Source: Actinomycetes bacterium
Lineage (GTDB): Bacteria > Actinomycetota > Actinomycetes > Actinomycetales > Cellulomonadaceae
DNA: 13,031 bases
Direction of reading: 5' to 3'
Assembly: GCA_023432565.1 (NCBI GenBank)
Contig: JAEYUL010000199.1
Location: 1 to 13,031 of the forward strand
In this document: positions 1 through 5,309 of the stretch, in pieces
Layout: each line of letters starts with the position of its first letter
How positions within the stretch are numbered: position 1 is the stretch's first letter
The notes under the pieces: generated by a model
The model's input: the letters and a program-made list of their open reading frames with translations, nothing else
Databases searched by the model: none
Told to the model about the DNA's origin: nothing
Position numbers and translations under genes: made by a program

Positions 1-2
1 GC

Positions 3-53
3 GTCACCCTGGCCGACGGCTCGGCACCGCCGACGCCGCCGCGCTGGCTGTGA
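3..53 (+). CDS. C-terminal tail of an upstream gene (partial, uncertain)
   Basis: Reading frame 3 is open from the window edge to a TGA at 51-53 and would encode a 16-residue tail ending in ADGSAPPTPPRWL. It has no recognisable domain. It is a candidate only because it lies just upstream of the MarR gene in the same direction, with a 38-nt gap. It could equally be non-coding or part of a minus-strand frame. Function unknown. Confidence 0.3.
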   Translation, partial: VTLADGSAPPTPPRWL

Positions 54-91
54 GGGGCCCGATCCTCGGCGTCGACCGCGAGGATGGACCG

Positions 92-577
92 GTGAGCGAC
101 CGGAACGCCCTCGACCTGGCCCTCGACCTGGCCCACCACACCGGCTTCCTGGTGCGCCGGACGCAACAGGCACACCTGGCCGTGTGGGCGCAGGAGGTGG
201 GGTCGGGGCTGACGAACGTGCAGTTCGGGGTCCTCAACGTGCTGTCCCGGCTCGGCGAGGCCAGCCAGCGCGAGCTGTGCGACGCGCTCGACCTGGACAG
301 GTCGACGATCGCCGGGCTCGGCGCGCGGCTCGAGGCGCGTGGCCTGGTGGAACGTGCCCGTGCAGCCGCCGACCGCCGTCGCAACGTCGTCCGACTCACC
401 GACGCCGGCCGCGCGGCGCTGAGCGAGGCGATGGCGGACGCCGCGCGCGTCGACGCCGTCCTGACGGCGCCGCTCACACCCGACGAGCGGGCCGAGCTCC
501 AGCGCCTGCTGACGCTGGTGCTGGCCGCGCGCCCGCCCCTCGAGGGTCCGGACGCGCGGCCAGGTTCGGTGGCGTGA
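92..577 (+). CDS. MarR-family winged-helix transcriptional regulator
   Basis: Predicted 161-residue cytoplasmic DNA-binding protein, a normal MarR length. The winged helix is clear. A recognition-helix region (ASQRELCDALDLDRSTIAGLGARLEARGLVER) is followed by the basic wing DRRRNVVRLTDAGRAAL around residues 90-110, with dimerisation helices at both ends. GTG at 92 is preferred over the in-frame GTG at 50 because AGGA lies 7 nt upstream (81-84), and the extra 14 residues are not MarR-like. MarR proteins usually repress a neighbouring gene or operon and release DNA on binding a small, often aromatic, ligand. The target here is not evident. The gene converges with the transporter ATPase gene with no bases between their stop codons, so it is not in that operon. 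It may regulate an upstream gene outside the window. Confidence 0.88.
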   Translation: MSDRNALDLALDLAHHTGFLVRRTQQAHLAVWAQEVGSGLTNVQFGVLNVLSRLGEASQRELCDALDLDRSTIAGLGARLEARGLVERARAAADRRRNVVRLTDAGRAALSEAMADAARVDAVLTAPLTPDERAELQRLLTLVLAARPPLEGPDARPGSVA

Positions 578-1381
578 TCACGACGCCGGGCTGACCTCCG
601 CGCGCTTGGCGCGCTGGATCTGCTCGTACACGTGGGTGCGCAGCTCCGTGAAGCGCGGCAGGGCGCGCGTCGTGAGCTGGTCGCGCTCGGCCGGCAGGTC
701 GATCGCGAGGTCCTCCTGGACGAAGGTCGGCGAGCTCGACAGGACCAGCACGCGCTCGCCCAGGTACACGGACTCGTCGATGTCGTGGGTCACGAAGAGC
801 ACGGTGACGCCGAGGTCCTGCCAGACCCGCCGGACGAGGTCCTCCAGGTCGGCCCGGGTCTGGGCGTCGACGGCAGCGAACGGCTCGTCCATCACGAGGA
901 TCTCCGGCTGGTACGCCACCGCCCGCGCGATGGCGACGCGCTGCTGCATGCCGCCCGACAGCTGCCAGGGGTAGGTGTCGAGCGCATGGCCGAGACCGAC
1001 CTCCTCGAGCGCGCTCTCCACCACCGTGAGCCGCTCGCCCTTCGGCACGCCGCGGGCCTTGAGGGGCAGCGCGACGTTGTCGCGGACCGTGAGCCACGGG
1101 TAGAGGCTGCGCCCGTACTCCTGGAACACCAGCGCCATCTTCTTGGGGGGAGCGGTGACCGCGACCCCGTCGAGCGTGACCGAGCCCGCGGTGGGTGCCA
1201 GCAGCCCGGACAGGCACTTGAGCAGGGTCGTCTTGCCGCACCCGGACGGCCCGACGATGCAGACGAGCTCGCCGGGGCGCACGTCGAAGGTGATCGAGCC
1301 GACGGCCTCGACCGGCCCCGAGGCGCCCGGGTAGGTCTTCTTCAGGTCCCGGACGGACAGCAGGGGTGTTCGCTCAGCCAC
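578..1381 (-). CDS. NitT/TauT-type ABC transporter ATP-binding protein
   Basis: Predicted 267-residue ATPase that powers the importer encoded with it, acting on the cytoplasmic face of the membrane. All nucleotide-binding motifs are intact: Walker A GPSGCGKTT (44-52), Q-loop Gln87, signature LSGGMQQ (141-147), Walker B ILVMDE (161-166), the following D-loop, and switch His199 in VTHD. The SGGMQQRVAIARA signature and overall length match the SsuB/TauB/NrtD group. The GTG start at 1381 gives an 8-nt overlap with the end of the preceding permease gene. It has a purine-rich AGAGAGG ribosome-binding site 6 nt upstream. A longer in-frame reading to 1459 would add a Ser-rich, non-homologous leader inside the permease gene and is rejected. 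It is the last gene of the transporter operon. The substrate cannot be deduced from the ATPase. Confidence 0.93.
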   Translation of the reverse strand: MAERTPLLSVRDLKKTYPGASGPVEAVGSITFDVRPGELVCIVGPSGCGKTTLLKCLSGLLAPTAGSVTLDGVAVTAPPKKMALVFQEYGRSLYPWLTVRDNVALPLKARGVPKGERLTVVESALEEVGLGHALDTYPWQLSGGMQQRVAIARAVAYQPEILVMDEPFAAVDAQTRADLEDLVRRVWQDLGVTVLFVTHDIDESVYLGERVLVLSSSPTFVQEDLAIDLPAERDQLTTRALPRFTELRTHVYEQIQRAKRAEVSPAS

Positions 1382-2159
1382 GTGCGACCTCTCTCGAGCC
1401 GTGGTACCAGTGCAGCACTCGCCGTTCGACGAGCTGGAAGACGGCGGCGACGAGGACACCGACGAGGCCGAGCAGCAGGATCCCGCTCCACATCTCGGCG
1501 ACCATGTACTGCCGCTGGAAGAACACGATCTGGTAGCCGAGCCCCGACGACGAGGCGAACATCTCGGAGATCACCATGAGGATCAGGCCGATCGACAGGC
1601 TCAGCCGCACGCCCGCCATGATCTGCGGGCTGGCTGCCGGCAGCACCACGTACCGGTACGCGAGCGCGCCGCGGACCCGGTAGGACCGTGAGGTGTCGAC
1701 GAGCACGGGGTCGGTGCCGCGCACGCCCTCGATCGTGTTGAGCAGGACCGGCCACACGCTGCCCGAGACGATCACCGCGAGCTTCATGGAGTCGTCGATG
1801 CCGAGCACGAGCATGAGCACGGGCACGAGGACCACGGGCGGGATCGCGCGGAAGAACTCGAGCATCGGCTCGAGCAGCGCGCGCAGCCACGGGGTCGCGC
1901 CGATCGCGGTGCCGGCGACGACGCCGATGACGATCGACAGCAGCACGCCGATCGCGAACCGGGTCAGGCTGGGCAGCACGTCCTGCGTCAGGGTGTCCGG
2001 GGACAGCCACGTGGAGACGAACGCGTCGAGCACGCGCGACGGCGGCGGGAAGTAGAGGTTGGTCGTGCCGCGTGTCGCGAGCGCCCAGGCGAGCACCAGC
2101 AGCGCGGGCAGCGCGACGACGAACGCGATCGAGACGAGCGAGCGGCGTACGGCGGACAT
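1374..2159 (-). CDS. NitT/TauT-type ABC transporter permease 1
   Basis: Predicted 261-residue integral inner-membrane protein of the SsuC/TauC family (binding-protein-dependent permease, BPD_transp_1 fold). A first hydrophobic helix spans about residues 9-29, and further helices lie near 68-88 and 105-120. The family motif EFFRAIPPVVLVPVLML is at about 101-117. The cytoplasmic coupling (EAA) loop is recognisable in YRYVVLPAASPQIMAGVRLSLSIG, which contacts the ATPase. The protein ends in LVERRVLHWYHGSREVARG. ATG at 2159 overlaps the upstream permease stop by 1 nt (TGATG), so translational coupling is likely. Its C-terminal LVERRVLHW also ends the core of permease 2, so the two are paralogues and the transporter is probably a heterodimeric pore. 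Confidence 0.92.
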   Translation of the reverse strand: MSAVRRSLVSIAFVVALPALLVLAWALATRGTTNLYFPPPSRVLDAFVSTWLSPDTLTQDVLPSLTRFAIGVLLSIVIGVVAGTAIGATPWLRALLEPMLEFFRAIPPVVLVPVLMLVLGIDDSMKLAVIVSGSVWPVLLNTIEGVRGTDPVLVDTSRSYRVRGALAYRYVVLPAASPQIMAGVRLSLSIGLILMVISEMFASSSGLGYQIVFFQRQYMVAEMWSGILLLGLVGVLVAAVFQLVERRVLHWYHGSREVARG

Positions 2160-3055
2160 CAGCGTGCGCCCTCCTTGCGGACCGACGGGTGCCAGTGCAG
2201 CACGCGCCGCTCGACGAGCCGCGTGGTGAGGTTCACCAGGAGCCCGAGCAGCCCGGTGACCAGCACGAGCGCGTACAGGCCCGGCGCGTCGGGTGCGGAG
2301 CGGTACACGTCGATCTGGCGGCCGATGCCTGGGTTGCCGATGACGAGCTCGGCCGTGATGGTCAGGACGAGCGCGATCGACGCCGCGAGCCGCACGCCCG
2401 TGATGACGTACGGCAGCGCGGTCGGCAGGACGACGTGCCGCAGCCTCTGCAGTCGGCCCAGGCGGAAGCTGCGCGCGGTGTCGTCGGCGACGGTGTCGAC
2501 GTCCGCGACCCCGTAGAGCACCTGGTTGAAGACCTGCCAGAACGGTGCGTAGATCACGACGACGAGCGCGGCCTCGCGGGACAGCCCGGCCACCAGGACC
2601 GCCAGCGGGATGATCGCGACCGAGGGGATCGGCCGCAGGAACTCCACGGTGCTGTGCGTCGCACGGCGCAGGAACGGCACGAGGCCGATCACCGTTCCGG
2701 TGATGACGGCCGCGACGACGGCGAGCGCGAGACCGATCGCCCAGGTGACGACCGTGTCGCCGAGGGCGGACCAGAACGTGGGCGTGCCGAGCTCGGTGAC
2801 CAGGCGCGCGAACGTCGTGGTGAACGGTGGCAGGTAGGCGGGGTCGACCAGCTCGGCCCGCGCGACCACCTCCCAGGTGAGGGCGAAGCCGACGATGCCC
2901 AGCACCCCGAGCACCGCACGGCCCGTCCGGCCTGTCCGGCGCACGCGCTCGCGCCGGGTCGTGCCGGACGGCGCGTGGCCGGGGTCGCCGGGCCGGGCCG
3001 CACGGGCACCGGCCCGGCCCGGGGTGCGCGTGCCCCCCAGGTCCGGGCCGGTCAC
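2159..3055 (-). CDS. NitT/TauT-type ABC transporter permease 2
   Basis: Predicted 298-residue membrane protein, paralogous to the next gene. It shows the same family features: a first helix VLGVLGIVGFALTWEVVA, the motif EFLRPIPSVAIIPLAVLVAGL, the coupling loop RHVVLPTALPYVITGVRLAASIALVL, and a C-terminal RLVERRVLHW. The start is uncertain. GTG at 3055 has AGGTGG 8 nt upstream and begins 17 nt after the binding-protein stop. GTG at 3076 would overlap that stop as GTGA. GTG at 2944 would give 261 residues, exactly the length of permease 1, but has no ribosome-binding site. If 3055 or 3076 is right, the protein has an unusual Pro/Arg/Gly-rich cytoplasmic N-terminal extension of about 40 residues. 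The DNA for that segment also contains a very strong inverted repeat (2988-3022). Confidence 0.88.
   Translation of the reverse strand: MTGPDLGGTRTPGRAGARAARPGDPGHAPSGTTRRERVRRTGRTGRAVLGVLGIVGFALTWEVVARAELVDPAYLPPFTTTFARLVTELGTPTFWSALGDTVVTWAIGLALAVVAAVITGTVIGLVPFLRRATHSTVEFLRPIPSVAIIPLAVLVAGLSREAALVVVIYAPFWQVFNQVLYGVADVDTVADDTARSFRLGRLQRLRHVVLPTALPYVITGVRLAASIALVLTITAELVIGNPGIGRQIDVYRSAPDAPGLYALVLVTGLLGLLVNLTTRLVERRVLHWHPSVRKEGAR
2988..3022 (-). repeat. Strong GC inverted repeat at the start of permease 2
   Basis: A perfect 13-bp inverted repeat (2988-3000 with 3010-3022) encloses a 9-nt loop. Arm 1 on the plus strand is CCGGGCCGGGCCG. All pairs are G-C, so the hairpin would be extremely stable in the transcript. 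It lies 51-85 nt after the end of the binding-protein gene, within the first codons of permease 2. If the permease instead starts at 2944 it lies between the two genes. There is no T-run, so it does not look like a simple intrinsic terminator. Confidence 0.7.
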
Positions 3056-3072
3056 CGTGTCGGCCACCTGCT

Positions 3073-4083
3073 TCACTCGACGATCAGGGTGTCGAGGTCC
3101 GGGGCCTTCTCGAAGTACTTGTGCTCGACGGCGAGGTCGGACAGCCCCTGGAGCACGCCGACGTCGAGCGCGGTGGAGAAGGTGGGCAGCCGGAGGCTCG
3201 CGGCGGCCGGCTCCGGCAGCTTCATCTCGTCGACGAGCGCCTGGCGGACCGCGTCGTCGTTGTCCGCGGCCCACGCGAACGCCTCGGTGAGCGCCTCGCG
3301 GACGTCGTCGACGAGCTCGGGGTCGTCGGACACGGTCTTGCCGGTGGTCTGCACGACGAGCGTGGGCAGGCCGGGCAGGACCTCCTGGTAGGGGTCGACG
3401 ACGCGCGCGCCGCCGGCGCCGACGATGATCGAGACGAACGGCTCGGGCACCCACGCGGCGTCGATGTTGCCCGCCTCGAGCTGGGCCTGGGCGTCCGGGA
3501 AGGCGACCTCGACGAACTGGATCGAGTCCGGGTCGCCGCCGTCGGCCTCGACCGCGGCGCGGATCGTGAGGTCACCGGCCGCACCGATCGAGTTCACCGA
3601 GACCTTCTTGCCCGCGAGGTCCGCGGGCTTGGTGATGGAGCTGCCCGCACCGACGACGACCGAGTTGATGTCGTCGCCCTCGGTCAGGCTCTGGGCGTAG
3701 TTCGCGACGATCTTGACGTCCAGGCCCTGCAGGCTCGCGCGCATCGCGCCGTAGGGCTGGCCGATCGAGAAGTCGATGTCGCCGTTGAGCAGCGCCGGCA
3801 TCGCCTGGGCGCCGCCCTGGATCGGCTGGACGGTCACGTCGAGGCCGTGCTCGGTGAAGATACCGGCCTCGACGGCCGCCCACAGGGGGGCCGTCTCGCT
3901 GATCGTCAGGGCGCCGATGGTGACGGCGCGGGTCTCGTCGGCGTCGTCGCCGGCGGCCGTCGCGCTCGATCCGGGCTCCGCCGGGGTGTTCGCCGGGCTG
4001 GGGGTGTCGGACGACGAGCACGCGGCGAGCCCGAGGGACAGCGTCGCGACGAGCGCCGCCACGAGAGCGGGACGTCGGTTCAT
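3073..4083 (-). CDS. NitT/TauT-type ABC transporter substrate-binding lipoprotein
   Basis: Predicted 336-residue extracytoplasmic solute receptor, anchored by lipid to the outer face of the membrane. The N-terminus MNRRPALVAALVATLSLGLAAC is a lipoprotein signal peptide with lipobox LAAC and acceptor Cys22, followed by a Ser/Pro/Ala-rich linker. The mature part begins VTIGALTISETAPLWAAVEAGIFTEHGLDVTV and continues with GGAQAMPALLNGDIDFSIGQ, typical of the SsuA/TauA/NMT1-like fold. ATG at 4083 has GAGGA 5 nt upstream; a longer in-frame reading to 4170 would put non-signal sequence before the signal peptide. It is first in the transporter operon, divergent from the PaaX-like gene. Family members bind sulfonates, nitrate, thiamine precursors or aromatic carboxylates. 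The nearby catabolic genes favour an organic acid, but this is inference. Confidence 0.92.
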   Translation of the reverse strand: MNRRPALVAALVATLSLGLAACSSSDTPSPANTPAEPGSSATAAGDDADETRAVTIGALTISETAPLWAAVEAGIFTEHGLDVTVQPIQGGAQAMPALLNGDIDFSIGQPYGAMRASLQGLDVKIVANYAQSLTEGDDINSVVVGAGSSITKPADLAGKKVSVNSIGAAGDLTIRAAVEADGGDPDSIQFVEVAFPDAQAQLEAGNIDAAWVPEPFVSIIVGAGGARVVDPYQEVLPGLPTLVVQTTGKTVSDDPELVDDVREALTEAFAWAADNDDAVRQALVDEMKLPEPAAASLRLPTFSTALDVGVLQGLSDLAVEHKYFEKAPDLDTLIVE

Positions 4084-4169
4084 GGGGGTCCTCAATTCTC
4101 CGTTGAATCGCGGGTGACTGGCGGGCAGCTCCGCACGCCGTCGGGACCGACCAGCGCTCGGACCATGCA

Positions 4170-4213
4170 TGACACTTGGTCAGCAATCGTGCAGTCGAAT
4201 GTCACATGTGTCA
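4170..4213. promoter_or_regulatory. Candidate operator region: two palindromic elements
   Basis: Two inverted elements lie in the divergent gap between the binding-protein and PaaX-like genes. The first is TGACACTTGGTCA (4170-4182; TGAC-N5-GTCA). The second is TGTCACATGTGTCA (4200-4213), centred on the perfect 8-bp palindrome CACATGTG (4203-4210). Their centres are about 30 bp apart, near three helical turns. They are plausible binding sites for the adjacent PaaX-like regulator, but no consensus for this family member is known from the sequence. Confidence 0.4.
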
Positions 4214-4214
4214 A
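4186..4214 (-). promoter_or_regulatory. Candidate promoter of the transporter operon
   Basis: Read on the minus strand, TTGACA (4214-4209) is followed after 17 nt by CACGAT (4191-4186). The -35 box is perfect and the -10 box weak. Transcription would start near 4179, leaving a leader of about 95 nt before the lipoprotein start. The -35 box lies inside the palindromic element at 4200-4213, so a bound regulator would block it. Prediction by eye only. Confidence 0.4.
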
Positions 4215-4272
4215 TGAGGTGCGGGCCGTCGGGCCCATGCAGTCGCGAGGCTTGCGTGCGACAATCCCGCGC

Positions 4273-5133
4273 ATGCCCACGCCGCCCGAGGACGCGCCCG
4301 AGGCCGCTTCCACGACGGTCCGGCGGCGGCCGGAGCAGCTGCTCCTCGCCTTCACGGGCGAGCTCATGCTCGCGGGCGGTGCCGGACCCGCTCCGGCCTC
4401 GGTGCTGATCGGCGTCCTCGGCGAGCTGGGGGTCGGCGAGGCAGCGACCCGGGCGGCGCTGAACCGGATGGTCACGCGCGACCTGCTCGTGCCCGAGCGC
4501 GCCGGCCGCACGGTCTCCTACCGGCTCACGCCGGACAGCGAGCGTGTGCTGGGGCAGGCGCGGGACCGCGTGTTCGACGCCGACCCGTTCGCGCCGCGCG
4601 GCACGGGCTGGACGCTGGTGACGTTCTCCGTGCCGGAGAGCAGGCGCGACGTGCGCCACCGGGTGCGTGCGCAGCTCGTGTGGGCGGGCTTCGGGCTGCT
4701 GCGCGACGGGCTGTGGATCGCCCCCGGCGAGGTCGACGTCGCCACGGCGCTGGGCGCCGTGCACGACGACGGCGACACTCCGCCCGGGCACGACGACGCG
4801 CTCGAGCTGCTGGCGTTCCGCGCGCACGAGGTGCCCGGGTTCTCGGCCGCCCGCAGCGTGCGCACGGCCTGGCCCCTCGAGGCGATGCGTGCGCACCACG
4901 AGCGCTTCCAGGACCGCTGGTGGGGGGCGACGCCGGACGCCGGCCACGAGCTGCGTGACCTCACGGCGCTCGTCGCGGACTGGCTCGACCTGCTGCGCAC
5001 CGTGCCGCGGCTGCCCGCCGACCTCCTGCCGGCAGACTGGCCCGGCGCGCGGTCCGTGGAGGCGTTCCGGGCCGGGCATGCGGCGTTCGCGGCGCCCGCG
5101 CGTGCCGAGCTCGCGCGCCGCCTCGAGCCCTGA
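4273..5133 (+). CDS. PaaX-family transcriptional regulator (copy 1)
   Basis: Predicted 286-residue cytoplasmic repressor-like protein. The domain order matches PaaX. An N-terminal winged helix spans about residues 18-90 (LIGVLGELGVGEAATRAALNRMVTRDLL, then the wing GRTVSYRLT). A middle Cas2-like ferredoxin-fold region begins WTLVTFSVPESRRDVRHRVRAQLVWAGFGLLRDGLWIAP. The helical C-terminal domain includes RTVPRLPADLLPADWPG. Known PaaX proteins repress phenylacetate genes and are released by phenylacetyl-CoA. This one is remote from any paa genes here and probably senses another acyl-CoA. It is divergent from the importer and upstream of the acyl-CoA cluster, so either may be its target. ATG at 4273 has no ribosome-binding site; in-frame alternatives are ATG 4237 and GTG 4219. 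GACAAT at 4260-4265 fits a leaderless message. Its stop codon is in the first unit of a 15-bp tandem repeat. Confidence 0.88.
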   Translation: MPTPPEDAPEAASTTVRRRPEQLLLAFTGELMLAGGAGPAPASVLIGVLGELGVGEAATRAALNRMVTRDLLVPERAGRTVSYRLTPDSERVLGQARDRVFDADPFAPRGTGWTLVTFSVPESRRDVRHRVRAQLVWAGFGLLRDGLWIAPGEVDVATALGAVHDDGDTPPGHDDALELLAFRAHEVPGFSAARSVRTAWPLEAMRAHHERFQDRWWGATPDAGHELRDLTALVADWLDLLRTVPRLPADLLPADWPGARSVEAFRAGHAAFAAPARAELARRLEP

Positions 5134-5180
5134 GTCCTCGAGCCCTGAGTCCTCGAGCACTGAGTCCTCGAGCCCTGAGT
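5121..5180 (+). repeat. 15-bp tandem repeat, 4 copies, over the paaX-like stop codon
   Basis: Four head-to-tail copies of CCTCGAGCCCTGAGT run from 5121 to 5180, with one mismatch in copy 3 (C to A at 5159). The unit is five codons long, so in the regulator frame each copy reads leucine-glutamate-proline (histidine in copy 3)-stop-valine. The stop codon is therefore repeated in frame four times. Each unit carries the palindrome CTCGAG, so copies could pair with each other in RNA. This looks like a minisatellite that expanded by slippage from the gene's 3' end. Confidence 0.9.
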
Positions 5181-5206
5181 CGCCACCGCGTCATTCGACG
5201 TTCTGC

Positions 5207-5218
5207 TGACGATCGTCA
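5207..5218. promoter_or_regulatory. 12-bp perfect palindrome, candidate operator
   Basis: TGACGATCGTCA is a perfect palindrome 9 bp upstream of a candidate -35 box for the CoA ligase operon. It shares TGAC/GTCA half-sites with the element at 4170-4182 on the other side of the PaaX-like gene, with a 4-bp instead of a 5-bp centre. Its position suits a regulator of the ligase operon. Function is inferred. Confidence 0.4.
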
Positions 5219-5227
5219 CCAGAACCA

Positions 5228-5257
5228 TTGACGTCTGCCGTCTCGACGGGGCACGAT
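5228..5257 (+). promoter_or_regulatory. Candidate promoter of the acyl-CoA operon
   Basis: TTGACG (5228-5233) and CACGAT (5252-5257) are separated by 18 nt, giving a start near 5264 and a leader of about 45 nt before the GTG at 5310. The -10 box is weak, and is the same hexamer proposed for the transporter promoter. An AAGGA ribosome-binding site (5297-5301) follows. The rest of the 5181-5309 gap shows nothing else recognisable apart from the palindrome at 5207-5218. Confidence 0.35.
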
Positions 5258-5309
5258 CACAGGCACCAGCCGTCGCGCCGAGAGCGGCCCGCCCACAAGG
5301 ATGTGAGCA

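Noticed and set aside
474..1241. Alternative minus-strand frame over the ATPase gene
   Set aside because: It is shifted relative to the intact ATPase frame, which holds Walker A, signature, Walker B and the H-loop. No sign of a frameshift.
1382..1459. N-terminal extension of the ATPase (Ser-rich leader)
   Set aside because: It lies within the permease gene and has no similarity to ABC ATPases; GTG 1381 has a good ribosome-binding site.
2072..3391. Plus-strand 439-codon frame opposite permease 2
   Set aside because: Composition is Arg/Asp/Glu/Gly-rich low complexity, typical of an antisense shadow. The minus-strand permease motifs are clear.
3121..4272. Upstream in-frame extension of the first PaaX-like gene through the binding-protein gene
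   Set aside because: It is antisense to the lipoprotein gene, has no PaaX similarity and is explained by GC-biased frame openness. Only starts near 4219-4273 are credible.
5121..5180. CRISPR-like array
   Set aside because: The repeats are contiguous, 15 bp, with no spacers and no cas genes nearby. The Cas2-like fold of PaaX middle domains is a known structural relation and not evidence of a CRISPR system.
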